This document shows positions 33,014-44,963 of a stretch of DNA of 64,000 nucleotides, piece by piece. The stretch is taken from positions 4,394,501 through 4,458,500 of the forward strand of contig JAJHZJ010000496.1 in NCBI GenBank assembly GCA_023548195.1, read 5' to 3'. The notes under the pieces are model-generated. The model ran no database searches, was not told the origin of the DNA, and was given only the letters and a program-made list of their open reading frames with translations. Numbering within the stretch: the first letter of the stretch is position 1; every line of letters starts with the position of its first letter. The position numbers were made by a program, and so were the translations under genes. Origin of the DNA: Bettongia penicillata ogilbyi (Eukaryota; Chordata; Mammalia; Diprotodontia; Potoroidae).

Positions 33014-33927
33014 TATGTTATTATATCAATATGATAGTTATATAGAATGTATACATTAATATAGAATATTATATTTGTTTTGTAACTTATCAAAATCACA
33101 AGCATTTTAATATACAAAACCCAATAAAGGATTACTTTATGTGAAACTATGAAATTCTTTCCCGTAATCTTCAAAAACATATTACCTTTAACAAGGTAGT
33201 AAAAGGATTGCCTTATTTTTGGCCACTTCTGAACTTTTTTTGTTTTTGGAATGTTATTTAATGTTTTCCCGATGCTCTTTCCTTTTGTTTGTATTTCTAT
33301 CACCACCCATTAGCTCAACCTTGTCCTGCCATAATTCTGATGTTTTTTGCAGAAAAAAATTTTTTTCCATTGACTTGCATTATTAAAAAAATGGAATTGT
33401 GTTACTTTGAAAAAACATCCCTAAATATTATAATATGTCCATCCTTGGGGCTTGCAGAATATCACAGTACTTTCCTAATATGACAAAATGTAGAGTCTAC
33501 ATATCACCCCAATAGCGTTTTGCTTTGGACACTGCTATTTTTCTATTAATCTCCTCATTTTCTTGTAAACCTTTTCTCCTCTTCTGAATTCTGCTCACCT
33601 CTAAGACTTGGGAGGGATCAGTTGTTACAGATCTCAACACAGCACACAGCTATTGTTCAGTGATATACTCCACTTTTTATAAAATCCACACCCTTGGTAA
33701 AACCGGTTCTAAAATCTCTCTTCTACCTTCCATGGGACTGGGACCAAAATGTGGGCTAAGTTGATGACGCACTGTTGGCAGAGATGCAGACATAAATATG
33801 ATAACTCGTGGTCCAAGGGGACCTCACAATTCTATAAATGTGAATTTTCAGGTAACATACGCCAAGTCTATTCTCTTCTTTGTACATTACATTATAGGAA
33901 AAAGTTTATGCATTGGATCCAGAACAT
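33014..33927. other. Unassigned intronic sequence
   Basis: AT-rich to about 33140, then sequence with no recognised repeat or gene. Confidence 0.5.
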
Positions 33928-34340
33928 CGGATATAGAGAGCTGGAAGTGACCTTAAAAGTCTGATCCAATCTTCCTATTTTTATATAGGAGTAAACTGAG
34001 GACCAGAGAAGTTAGGTAAGTGATGGGCACTTAGGTATCCCAGTGGATGGTATGTTGGTTTGGAAGTGAGGGAAAGGGAGGTCAAATTCTATCTCAGGTA
34101 CTTACTAGCTTTGTGACCCTAAGCAGGTCACTTGGCCTCACTTTTTTCCTCTGTAAAATGGGCATGATAGCACCAACCTTCTAGGGCTATCAACTGACTC
34201 AAATGAGATAACATGCAAAGAAGTTTGCAAATCATTTAGAGCTGTATCAAGCTACTATATAAATGATAGCCTTTTCCAAGGTCACACGGATGGTGGCTGA
34301 AAGAGTTGGGAACTAAACCCCTGTGTTCTGCCTCCACATA
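33928..34340 (-). mobile_element. MIR3-like SINE, split by a SINE
   Basis: Left part 33928-34016 (gagagctggaagtgacctt, gagtaaactgaggaccagag) and right part 34262-34340 (ttttccaaggtcacacgga, gggaactaaacccctgtg) make one element. Confidence 0.65.
34017..34261 (+). mobile_element. MIR-type SINE nested in a MIR3-like element
   Basis: gggcacttaggtatcccagt, cttactagctttgtgaccct, ttttcctctgtaaaatggg, gatagcaccaaccttctagg, caagctactatataaatga. Near full length and younger than its host. Confidence 0.72.
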
Positions 34341-34641
34341 AAGGACAATTGTTCAAAAAAAGCTTTTTCATGATTCTATATTATAATTTGGGGTATGGAG
34401 CATGGAGCTCTCAGAATTTACTCAGAGATAAAAAATTATCAGTAACACATCGCAAAAATATATAAAGCAAATCAGTTAAGAGAAGACCTTTTCAAGGTCT
34501 CCTCTAGATTTTCCAATTGTCTTATATACTGCCTCCCCACATGCACACAGTGAAGAGATGTTGCATGTCCTTGCCAAAGTTTCTACATGCATCCTTGATC
34601 CTATCCCTTCTCTCCTTCCCCAGCAAATTGCCTCCACTATC

Positions 34642-34644
<3 letters not shown>
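34341..34644. other. Unassigned intronic sequence
   Basis: Nothing recognisable; the part after 34520 is pyrimidine-rich and may be decayed L2. Confidence 0.4.
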
Positions 34645-34684
<40 letters not shown>

Positions 34685-34693
34685 GTCTCTCTC
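34645..34693. repeat. (TC)n microsatellite
   Basis: TC/CT run with two tgtc interruptions. Confidence 0.93.
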
Positions 34694-35154
34694 AAATTTT
34701 CAGTCTCTACCATTCTATAAGCTCCTTCTCTGCTTCTTAAAAACACTAAAAACATTTACTGTATGAAAAATTTCTCAGTAGATCCTTGTCACCCCTAATA
34801 GTCATCACCCTGAAACTTCCCTTCACAGCTAAAATCCTTGAAAAAATGGTCTAATTGGGATGCTTCTACTTCCTCCTTCTTCTGTTGCCTCCTTATCCTC
34901 CTTCTTTGCTTTGGAAAGCTAAGAAAGCTGGGAACTTGCCATTATGTAAAATAAAAAAAAACTTCTTTTTATTTTTATTTTCAGTTCCAAATCCACCCCT
35001 CCCTTCTCGCTCCTTCCCCATCCATCAAAAAAGCAATCATCATAATATTCATTATACATGTGAAGTCATGAAAAGCATATTTCCATATTAGCCATGCATG
35101 TTGAAAAAAGCAAGGAAAAAGGTGAAAAAATATTCTTCATTCTGCACTCAGAGT
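34694..35154 (+). repeat. Probable decayed L2 LINE sequence
   Basis: ttcacagctaaaatccttg and cttctacttcctccttcttc have L2 character and the segment leads into a clear L2 copy. Boundaries uncertain. Confidence 0.4.
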
Positions 35155-36330
35155 TCATTCTCACTGTCTTCTAAAGTCTCTGCAATCTAGTTTCAATGTC
35201 ATCATTTAACTGTCAACACTCCAAAATTACCAATGATCTTTTAACTACTGAAACTAATGACCTTTTATCAATACTCCCCATTCCTAATCTCTCTGTAGCA
35301 TTGATACTGTGGGTCACCCTTTCTTCCTGGGTATTCTCTCCTCTATGAGTTTTATCACACAACTTTCTCTTTTTCTTCCTCCTACCTGTGTGACTTAACT
35401 TTCTTTGTCCCCTTTGTGGAATCTTTAGCCATATCATTCCCACTGACTATGAGTGTCCTCCAACGCTCTTCCTGGGTCTCTTCTCTTAACTCTCTACACT
35501 GGGTAATCTTATTAGCTCCCCTGGATTCACTCAGCTCTATACAAATGCTTCCCACATTAACATATCCATCCCCAGTTTCTCTCCTGATCAATAGTACTGA
35601 ATTGCTCACTACCTGTTGTGCCAGATGGTACACAGGTACTTCAACCTCAATACATCCAAAACAGAACTTGTTCATTATCTTTTCCCTTAAACCTACCCCT
35701 TCCCTCAACTTCCCCATTACTGCTGAGGATACCATCATCTTTCCAGATTGCATATGTGTAATCAGTCACTAAATCTTGTTATTCTACTTCACAAATCTCC
35801 CCTATATTTCATTTCCCCTTCTCTTTCCTCAAACAGCCAGAACCCTCATTCTGGCCTTGATTACCCTTCACCTGGAATATTACAACAGCTTTCACAAGGG
35901 TCTCCCTGCCTCAGGTATCCCTGCACACAGTTACTTGCCAAAGTAATTTTCCTAAAGCAAAGGTCTACCATGTTATCCATCTCCTCTACAACAGGGGCTT
36001 CCTATTCCTTTCAGCATGAAATAGATAAAGTCCTCCACTTTTTATAGCCCTTCACAATCAGACCCATTCTTAACTTCCTGATTTTCTTACACTTTTTCTC
36101 CTCTCTATGGAGCAGCCATACTAGCCTACTTGTTTCCTCACACAGCGTCCTTGCTCTCTCTGCTGTCTCTGTGCCTTGCCATGGGCTATACGATATGTCT
36201 GTAGTGCTCTCCCTTCTCAGAATCACTGGCTTCCTTCAAGACTCAGGTTGAATGCCACCTTCAGCAGAAGCCTCCCACCACTTTCACCTCCCCCTCCCAG
36301 TCTAGCTGTTAGTACCTTACAATCTAAAGC
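35155..36330 (+). mobile_element. L2 LINE ORF2 3' half
   Basis: The longest L2 piece here. In order: aaaattaccaatgatctttt, tctcttctcttaactctcta, gcttcccacattaacatat, caatacatccaaaacagaac, ttccccattactgctgagga, aaagtaattttcctaaagca, ttcaagactcaggttgaatg, gccaccttcagcagaagcc. These are the L2 reverse transcriptase C-terminal region and 3' end. Full of stops and indels. Confidence 0.8.
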
Positions 36331-36394
36331 AGAAAGTTTTATCCTGGGAACTAGATCGGGAAATAAACTACTCCATTTTTGCTAACATCTCATT

Positions 36395-36500
36395 GAAAAT
36401 TAAGATTTCCTTTAATTATTAAAAAAAAGCCATCATTCTGAGAAGGGGTCTATTACTGTCACCGGACTACACAAAGGGACGTTAAGAGCTCCTGTTCTAA
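36395..36500 (+). mobile_element. hAT-like DNA transposon, right part
   Basis: atcattctgagaaggggtct, ccggactacacaaagggacg, ttaagagctcctgttct match the right half of the element at 26398. Confidence 0.55.
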
Positions 36501-38399
36501 GCTTACCTTCCATCCATGCTGCATGCATCTTGTATGAATATATTTATATACATACTGTATATATAGGGCCCAAATCTCCTGGTTGGTGACTACCTCTCCA
36601 GGAAAGCCTTAGGGGTACTTCAGCTCACTCCCTGCTCTGTGGTCATCTCCTTACCCACAGCCCCCTCATGCCTCTTAACTGAGGCATTGTTCCTGGATGG
36701 GTGTGCAGATCTCCCATAGTGATGGGAAAAAAACCAAATAAACAAAAGACAAAAGAAACCATTAGTAAATGAAATTAACAAATACACAGAGGGCAGAAGA
36801 AGTGTGTGCAGAAAGGATCTGAATCTCAAACAAACAGGGTCATTTATTTCTAGTGTTAAGTTTAATATACACTTGAAAAACAATAAGCAAATTTTTCACA
36901 ATGGAAGCTGACAGTTTCATTTACAAGAATCCTCTTTTATTCTTTGTATAATGAAATGCTGTTGCTTTTAATAAACATTCTAAATGAAAAAATTGATATA
37001 TTTTAAAAATTTTATAAAATGCAAAAAAAGAAACAGAGAGGGAAAGGGAGTGGAAGAAAGAGAGAGATATGAATGAAACCATGTACAATGGTTGCCATTT
37101 CAAATTTGGTTCCTTTTTTCTTTTTGTCCAACTGAACACTACTGTTTAGGCAAGAGCTAATGGGGTTCAGAAACTCTCACATCAAGGCAGAACGATTCCT
37201 TTGTCTTAACTCTTAAAGCTTGTGTGTACTGACCCTAATGTTATTATAGTCGTTTACCATAAGGTGCTTCTGATGTAAAATTACATAATAAAAACAGAGG
37301 TGTCCAAATGTGACCTATCTCTGAGAAAGTAGAACCTAAAACATTTTGACATTTCACTTTTTAGCCATGAGCAAGGGTCACTTTGTCCTTCAACATTTCC
37401 AATGAACTCAGCATCAATGCAATTTCAGGCTCTTTTCTTTTTTGGTGAACAATCAATTCGATTAACCCAGCATTAGTCAGTGCTATTGAGACATACTCTG
37501 ACTCCACTGAAGTCCACTTTAATCATTATCTCAATAAAAAAATACTTTTAGGGGAAAACCATTAAAAATCATTATCTTTATCATAGAAGTCTTTTGGCTT
37601 ATAGATGCCTGGAAAAATGCCCATCCTTTGGTTTAGAAGGCCATATTATGAATTTCGTTCCTTAGAAATATACCACAAACTCCCAAACTTTTGTAGATAT
37701 CAAAAGAAGAGATTTCTTAAAAGCCCCAAACAATTTAATGGTGATAAATACAGAAGAGCAGGTGATAATTTTCTATCATTTTCAGGGGGCAGCCTTTTAA
37801 ATTTATTTAGTATGCTTTCAAGAAAGGGTTTGTTTGGCTTGTGCAACCAAGCTTTGGGCCCCTCTGGGTTGGGGGAAGGAAGAGAAACAGATGGCAAGGC
37901 CTTACAACTGGAAAGATACAAATGTTTTCATGGCGGCTCAATGGAGAAAGCCAGTTTACTTATTGGACTTGCTGTTGAAACAGGCTGCTCAAATATGGAT
38001 AGACAGTTGGAGGAGAAGAGAGAGACCATTTTAAATGTACTGTAGGAGAAATGCAACATTACAGTTGCTATGGTTTTCATTCCTCAAAAAAAAAAAAGAA
38101 AAATCTAATTTTAACCTGCTGTTGAGTTCCTGTAGCTATGGGAGATATTCCTTCGGAGAAACTTCCTCCTTGTTAGGGTTTAGCATTGCACCTGGCTTTG
38201 TGAAGGAACTGGTGTGGTTCAGTCTTTTTTATAAGCATCCACATGGGCTTGTATATCCTTGACAGGGAAGACAACTGGGTTATAATTACACCAGCCCCTT
38301 GACTCAGGATGTGTGCTAAGACATACATAGCAGGATCTTGCCAAAACTTTCCTCCTAGGGTGGTGGATCAACATGATCCACATGCATTTTTTAAAAAAT
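36501..38399. other. Unassigned intronic stretch (1.9 kb)
   Basis: No recognised repeat or gene. It holds a 146-codon open frame at 37605-38045 (plus), the longest frame in the window that is not low-complexity and is not the SPATA16 exon; it shows no domain, signal peptide or membrane segment I can name, and is within chance expectation. Confidence 0.5.
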
Positions 38400-38530
38400 C
38401 TGTTCTGAGAGGCAACCTGGTAGAGAAGATAGAGCACCAACCCTGGAGCCAAAAGAATATAGGCTCAAGGCCTATCTCTGGCACAATATTCTATGACTCC
38501 AGGTTATAAGGAGGTTATTGATCAGCCCTA
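38400..38530 (+). mobile_element. tRNA-derived SINE, truncated
   Basis: gagaggcaacctggtagaga, agagcaccaaccctggagcc, ggctcaaggcctatctctgg. Head only. Confidence 0.55.
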
Positions 38531-38654
38531 GAAGAGAAGGTAACACACTGGGAGTTTCCTTTTCTGATGACACCAGATCCTCCCCTCCCCAAGAAGAACT
38601 TGTAAACATTATGCATCTAACCTTGTTGCCTTTTTTAAAGGACCTGCCATTTTT

Positions 38655-38790
38655 CAGGGGTTCTTAATATGAGTGCTGGAAATGTAGAATTTTTTTTTGA
38701 AAATTGTATTTCAATATAATTGGCTCCAATTGCAATGTTTTGCAAACCTCAAAGCGCTATGTAAATGCTATCCTGTTTTTGTTCTCCTTT
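38655..38790 (+). repeat. hAT-like fragment followed by a SINE tail
   Basis: caggggttcttaatatgagt and tttcaatataattggctcc belong to the hAT-like repeat; tgttttgcaaacctcaaagc with gctatgtaaatgctatcct is a MIR-type tail. Confidence 0.5.
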
Positions 38791-39324
38791 ATTTTCTAAG
38801 GGGACTGATATAACATCATAGGGTGATGTATTGACTTGTGAGTGAATTGAATTTAAGTGAGGCAGACTTGGGCAAGGTCATTAGCCTCAGTCCCTCTTCC
38901 AGAGTCAGAGAAGTTCAATGTCAGGACAAAGGAATGGTGATGGCCTGGGAGTAGATGACCTTGGCATTTTTGATGTCCAACCAAGCTCTAACTGCTCCAC
39001 AGAGACTGCTTCAGTCACCTTCATGGCTGTTGGAACAAATTATTTTCATCTGCTCATTTCACCAGGGGAAAGTCTTCATGTGCTTGGGGTAGAAACTCCT
39101 CAAACTTACTGACATTTTTGGATGTCCTCAACTACTTTAGCCCATATGTCCAGACAGTTTTATTGGAGTGTGGATGCTGCATATTCTACAGCTTCTTGGA
39201 GACACAGGTGAGAATTGAGTGCCAGGTGGACATCAAAGGTGGATGAGAAGCCCTGAAAAGGGATCAGCAAGTCCTCACGCCAGAAGTCCTTCATGGACAA
39301 CCTATAAAGTACCTATTTTGCTAG
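38791..39324. other. Unassigned intronic sequence
   Basis: No recognised gene or repeat. Confidence 0.45.
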
Positions 39325-39380
39325 CTATTAGCTTTGTAATTCCATTTTTTAATTTTATGCATTTAAAAACAGTATTTTGG

Positions 39381-42011
39381 TGGGGGTGGGGTGGGGCCAA
39401 GTTGGCCGAATAGAAGCAAAGACTTGCTAGGTTTCTCCCCCTAAGCCCAGCCAAATACCTATAAAAATGACTCTAAAAAAATTCTGGAGCTGCAGAACCC
39501 ACAGAATGATAGAATGAAACAAATCTCCAGCCCAAGACAGCCTGAAAGGTTGACAGAAAGCATCTATGGAACTGCATTGGGAGTAGAATGCAGTCCAGTG
39601 TGGGCCACACTAGCACGGATGGGACCTGAGCAGGCCTCAGGGGAACTGAATCTTTGGCACCTGTGGTGGTTTCCACACTTTACAACCCCAAAATGCTGAG
39701 GACAAATTGGAAGGTCAGTGAAAAAAACCTGTCAGAACTGAGTGAGAGAGTTGAGTGGTCTGGCCCTAATCCCAAGGTGGTGGTGGGGAGAGGTGGAGGA
39801 GCAAACAGCAGCCACAGGAGATGCAGAGGTGGTGGCTGTTTCTGGAGCTCTAGGCTCATAGATTGTGGGGGGATTGAGTGGCTGACAGTACATGTCCCCC
39901 CACCCCCATTGGAACAGAGAACTACCTTGACAAAAAGCTCAAAAGTAAAATAAATGGCTGGGAAATGAGCACCTCCTCCCCCCAAATCAGACTATAAAAT
40001 CTTACTTTGCTGACAAGGAAGACCATAAGATACTACCAGAATTAGACAACAAAGTCAAAGCTCCTACATCCAAAGCCTCCAAGAAAAATATTTGTTTCAA
40101 GCCATGGAAGAGTTCAATAAGGATTTTGAAAATCAAGTAAGAGAAGTAGAGCAAAAATTGGGAAGAGAAATGAGAGTGGTTCAAGAAAATCATCAAAAAC
40201 AAGGCAACTCTTTGCTAAAGGGGACTCAAGAACTCTAAAGAAAATAACAACTTAAAATAAACACTGACCCAAATGGCAAAAGAGATCCAAAAAGTCAATG
40301 AGGAGAAGAATGTCTTAAAAAGTAGAACTGACCTGATGGAAAAGGAGGCCCTAAATCTCACTGAAGAAATTAATTCCTTAAAGATTGGAATGGAGCAGAT
40401 GGACACTAATGCCTTTATGGAAAATCAAGAAATTATAAAACAAAACCAAAGGAATGAAAAATAACAGACAATGTGAAATATCTCATTGGAAAAACAACTG
40501 ATCTGGAAAAAAGATCCAGGAGAGAAAATTTAAAAATTATTGAACTACCTTAAAGACAGGATCAAAAAAGAGTCTAGACATCATCTTTCAAGAAATTATC
40601 AATGAAAACTGCCCTGATATTCTAGAACTAAAGGGTAAAATAGATATTTAAAGAGTATAGCAATCACCTCCTGAAAGAGATCCCAAAAGGAAAACTCCTA
40701 GGAATACTGCAGTCAAATTCCAGAGCTCCCAAATCAAGGAGAAAATATTGCAAGAAGCCAGAAAGAAACAATTTGAGTGTTGTGGAAACACAATCAGGAT
40801 AACACAAGATCTAGCAGCTTCTACACTAAGGGATCACAGGGATTGGAATATGATATTCCAGAGGTCAAAGGAGTTAGGATTAAAACCATGAATCACTTAC
40901 CCAGCAGAATTGAGTTTCAGGGGAAAAACGGAAGTTCAATGAAATAGAGAACTTCCAAGCATTCTTGATGAAAAGACCAGAGCTGAACAGAAAATCTGAC
41001 TTTCAAACACAAGAATCAAGAAAAGCATGAAAAGGTAAACAGGAAAAAGAAATTATAAGGGACTTACTAAAGTTGAAGTATTTGCATTCCTACATGGAAA
41101 GACCGTATTTGTAACTCTTGAGACTTTTCTCAGTTTTAGGGTAGTTGGAGGGATTATATACATATAGACAATGGATATAGGGTGAATTGAATATGAAGGG
41201 ATAATATCTAAAAAAAATAAAATTAAGGGATGAAAGAGGAATATATTGGGAGAAGGAGAAAGGGAGAAATAGAATGGGGTAAATTATCTCACATAAAAGA
41301 GGCAAGAAAAAGTTTTTTCAATGGAGGAGAAGAGGTAGAAGGTGAGAGGGAAAGAGTGAACCTTACTCTCATCAGATATGGCTTAAGAAGGGAATAACAT
41401 GCACACCCAATTTGGTATGAAAATCTATTTTACACTACAGGAAAGTGAAGAGGAGGAGATAAGTGGGTGAGGGGTGGGGGACAATAGAAGGGAGGAAAAA
41501 TGAGAGAAGGAGGTAATTAGAAGTCAATGTTTTTGAGGAGGGGCAGGTTCCTAAGAGAGAATAGAATAAATGGGGGGCAGGTTAGAATGGAGGGAATTAT
41601 AATTAGTCTTTTACATCATGGCTCCTTATGGAAGTGTTTGCATGACTACACATGTATAACCTATATTGAATTGCATGCCTTCTTTGTGGGGATGAATGGG
41701 GAGGGAGGAAGGGAGAGAAATTGGAACTCAAAGTTTTAAAGATGAACGTTAAAAATTGTTTTTACTTGTAACTGGGAAATAAAACATACAGGCAATGGGT
41801 TATAGAAATCTATCTTGTCCTACTAGAAAATAGAGGGGAAAGGGATGAGAGAAAGGAGAGGTGTGATTAAAGGGAGGGCAGTTTGGAGCAAGAGGTAATC
41901 AGAATGCATGATCTCTTGGGGTGGGTGGAAGGGAGAGATGGGGAGAAAATTTGGAACTCATAATCTTGTGAAAGTGAATGTTGAAAACTAAAAAGAAATA
42001 ATAAAAAAAAC
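39381..42011 (+). mobile_element. HAL1 (L1 relative with ORF1 only), essentially full length
   Basis: Begins with an L1-type 5' untranslated region (ggggccaagttggccgaata), has a broken ORF1 from ATG 40104 to about 41000, and then passes directly into a 3' region with no ORF2 at all, the HAL1 layout. ORF1 remnants show a Glu/Lys-rich coiled coil, then LIGKTTDLEKRSRRENLKII (RRM edge) and IRITQDLAASTLRDHRDW (C-terminal domain), with stops and frameshifts. The 3' region has tatattgggagaaggagaa and gggagagaaattggaactc. Flanking cagtattttgg (39370) and cagtatcctgg (42012) look like target-site duplications. ORF1p would bind RNA as a trimer; here it cannot be made. Confidence 0.75.
41788..42011 (+). 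repeat. Second copy of the HAL1 3' tail
   Basis: Repeats the order of 41415-41787: gaaatctatcttgtcctact, gggagggcagtttggagca, ggaagggagagatggggag, atttggaactcataatctt, ending in an A-rich stretch. Both tails lie inside the same pair of target duplications. Confidence 0.6.
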
Positions 42012-42204
42012 CAGTATCCTGGAAAGGGGTCTATAGGCTTCCCCACACTACCAAGGGGGTCCAAGAAAGAAAAAGATTAAGAAAGCCCTATTTTAAAAGT
42101 TTCATTGTTCTTTGAAAGGGTATGGTTATCCCCCAACCCCTGAGGGAAAAAAACAAAATTTGTAGTCTTGGACTGAAGTAAGAGAAGCATAGCTCTGAGG
42201 AATG

Positions 42205-43248
42205 ATGAGAGAGAGTCCTCTTTGCACTTTACCCTGGTCAGACCACACCTAGAATATTATATTCAGTTCTGGGTACTTTGGACAGCACCCCTATGTGAGC
42301 ACCCAGGATGGCGAAGGATCTCAAGTTCTTGACCTATGAGGACCAAATGAAGGAAATTGGGATGCTTAGCCTGGGGAAAGGAAAGGATGGAGTGGGGAGT
42401 GGTGTAAAAACTACAAGCAATATAATCTGAGGCAACAGTATGTGTACAGGACAAATTGAGGGTGGAAAGAGAGGGAAGGGAATAAGCATTTATATAGCAC
42501 CTACTATGTGCCAGGCTCTGTGCTAAGTGCCTTTCAAATATCTCATTTGATCATCACAACAAACCCTATGAGGTGGATGCTGCTCTTATCAACTCCATTT
42601 TACCGTTGAGAAAACTGAGGCAAACAGGGCTAAGTAACTTTGTTCAGGGACTGCAGATACTTGTAAGTATCTGAGACTGGATTTGGGCTTGACCTTCCTG
42701 ACTCAAGGTCCGGCATTCCATCTACATTCCACCAGTTGCTTCAAGTGGGAGGTCTGCTGCCCTCTGCCCTGGTCACCCTACATCTGGAGTCATGGTATTC
42801 AGTTTTAGGAAACTTATTTTAGGAAGGACTGAAAGCTAGAAAGTATCTGAAAGAAAACACTGTGGATGAAGAAGGTTTATGTCATGTGAGATCGGCAGAA
42901 GGAAAAGGTACAATACAGCTGTCTTAAGGCATTTAAAGGATTATTTGAGAGAAGAGCAGTTCATTTGTTCCCAAAGATGGTGGACCTATGATCAATGGGT
43001 GGATCAATGTTTATAAAGAAGCAGATTTAAACTCAATGTCAAGGAGGTGTCCTAATAATTAGAGTTATACCAAAGGAGAGCACCTTCTTGCAAGGAGGGA
43101 GTGGGTTCTTCCTCACTGGAGGTCTTTAACCAAAATCTGGAGAGACAGATGCTAGTTGTGTGTTGTGGCGGAGGTTCTATTTCTGATATGGGCTGAACTA
43201 GAGGATTCAATGTGCTTTCCAACTACAGAATTCTCTGATTCTGGCATT
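42205..43248 (+). mobile_element. L3/CR1 LINE 3' portion, split by a MIR
   Basis: Part one 42205-42480 (ccctggtcagaccacaccta, gaatattatattcagttctg, gatgcttagcctggggaaa) and part two 42738-43248 (cagcagatttaaactcaatg-type wording near 43021, ttcctcactggaggtcttta, gggctgaactagaggattca, ccaactacagaattctctga) are consecutive parts of the CR1/L3 ORF2 end and 3' tail. Confidence 0.75.
42483..42735 (-). mobile_element. MIR SINE nested in L3/CR1
   Basis: agcatttatatagcacctac, tatgtgccaggctctgtgct, tttgatcatcacaacaaacc, gagaaaactgaggcaaacag, actcaaggtccggcattcca. Full length and interrupts the L3. Confidence 0.85.
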
Positions 43249-44017
43249 AGTGTGCTTAGCAATAGCAACAATGAAGATTTTCATCTAATGGTGAATGTAT
43301 GTTAAGTAAACTTAGTTGAGAAAAGACATGGGGTCTTAACAACTGTGTGGTATGATTTTTAATCGGGTTTCAGTTATAATTATGACAGCTTTCTACCATA
43401 AATGTGATTAATTCCAAGGGAGCTATGACTGTGGTCATTAAGTTTGGATAGGGATGGGTAGCAGATTTGTCCAATCAAAGGACATGATGTCAATTACTGG
43501 CTACTTGTTAGCATTCGACCACACAGTCACAGTTATGTGACCTTCATGACAACTGCACCTGGAAAGAGAATGTCATTGTTGTGAATTGTGATTAGTAGAG
43601 AAAGACCCAGAAACAATTCTTCTAAGCTCTCAAAGTGCTCGTTTTTTTTCAACAGGCAATACAATCATTCCCACAGACATCCAAGAAGCAAATTCTGTTC
43701 TATTCTACAATTCAAGTAAGATTCAAAATCCTGTTTGCTTCACTATACTCCAAAAATGTAGATGATAACCCAACAAGCCAGCATGTTCTCAGTTACCCAA
43801 GTGAAAGTAAACAGCTTACAAAAATGAGCTTTTTAAATTTTTTGGTAATGATTCTGGTAACTTACCTCAAAACTGAAGCACATGGCTTTCATTTTTCCAT
43901 GTGAATAGTTTACTCTTCTTAATCAGTTAAAAATAGCAATATTTATTACGGGCCAGGATCTCATTTTTAGTGTTTGCTGGAGATGGTGGCGATATTACAA
44001 ATTGAATCCAATTCGGA
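43249..44017. other. Unassigned intronic sequence
   Basis: No recognised gene or repeat. An 89-codon frame at 43635-43904 has no recognisable similarity. Confidence 0.45.
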
Positions 44018-44275
44018 AAATATTTAGCCCTACTATGTGCCAGGCTTTGTTTTAAGTGGTTTTAAGGATATAAAACTGAAAATGAGAGAGTCCTTATGCT
44101 CTGGGTAGATGCAATGATTACTCAGTCAAAAATCATTCGTCAAGCATCAACTAGGTGCTAGCCACTGTTCTAGGTGCTACAGATAACAAAGAGAAACAGC
44201 AAACAGTCCTTGCCCTCCCAGAGTTTACATTACGTTAGGAGAGACAACAGACTATATGTAGGATGCATAAAATAT
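44018..44275 (-). repeat. L2 LINE 3' ends (two consecutive fragments)
   Basis: Reverse L2 tails at 44018-44110 (tactatgtgccaggctttgt) and 44127-44275 (gtcaagcatcaactaggtgc, cagtccttgccctcccagag, tttacattacgttaggagag). Confidence 0.65.
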
Positions 44276-44344
44276 AAAAAATTAAAAATCTCTACAAGGT
44301 AATTTTGAGAGGGGAAGCACTAGCAGCTGGGGGGAGGAATAGAA

Positions 44345-44532
44345 TCAGAAAAGGCTTCAAATATAGCTCACATGGAAATTTGTTTTGCATGATTTCAAAT
44401 GTATAATTGATATCATATTGCTTGCCTTCTCAGTGGGGATGGAAGGAGTGGGAGGAAGGGAGAGAATTTGGAACTCAAAATTTGAAAAGAAAAGAATGTT
44501 AAAAATAAATAATAAATTAAAAAAAATTGAAT
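44345..44532 (+). mobile_element. L1/HAL1 3' tail
   Basis: ttttgcatgatttcaaatgt, atcatattgcttgccttctc, gagaatttggaactcaaaat, then an A-rich end. Strongly 5'-truncated insertion. Confidence 0.7.
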
Positions 44533-44582
44533 CCAAGAGAAATCTTCAAGTAGGGGGTTGTGCTTAAACAGAATAAAAATTA

Positions 44583-44615
44583 CATATATATATATATATA
44601 TACACACACACTAAG
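44583..44615. repeat. (TA)n/(CA)n microsatellite
   Basis: TA run grading into a short CA run. Confidence 0.9.
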
Positions 44616-44963
44616 GTAATAAAGGGGCTAGCAACCATGGGGAAAATAATTTAGTGTTTTAGTTTATTCTAGTAGTCAAGTTTTATGACTGACATAAAGT
44701 ATGGGTTATTCATGGGGGGTGGGGTTTTTCTAATCTTTATAAAGTGACTATGGGATAAATTGACATTTTATAAGTGTGGTCTCTGCTGATACAGCAAGAG
44801 TATCCTTAATGAATGTGTCTTCTAAAACCTTTCATCAAATATGATTGCTGAAACAATAATTTTGGGGCTTTGGCAGGTGGCAGAAGTTGGAGGAAGTACG
44901 GTTTCAGTATTCTCCTGATACCTTCGGCCACGTTTCTTCCATTAACAGAAAGGTGGCAAGCCT
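44616..44963. other. Unassigned intronic sequence
   Basis: Nothing recognisable. Confidence 0.45.

Larger units (their letters stand above)
39325..42095 (+). mobile_element. hAT-like DNA transposon, interrupted by HAL1
   Basis: Left part 39325-39380 (ttttatgcatttaaaaacag) and right part 42012-42095 (ggaaaggggtctataggctt, ccaagggggtccaagaaaga, gattaagaaagccc) are adjacent segments of one element, separated by the 2.6-kb HAL1. Confidence 0.65.

Noticed and set aside
34558..34740. Ser/Leu-rich frames near the TC run
   Set aside because: Produced by the (TC)n microsatellite.
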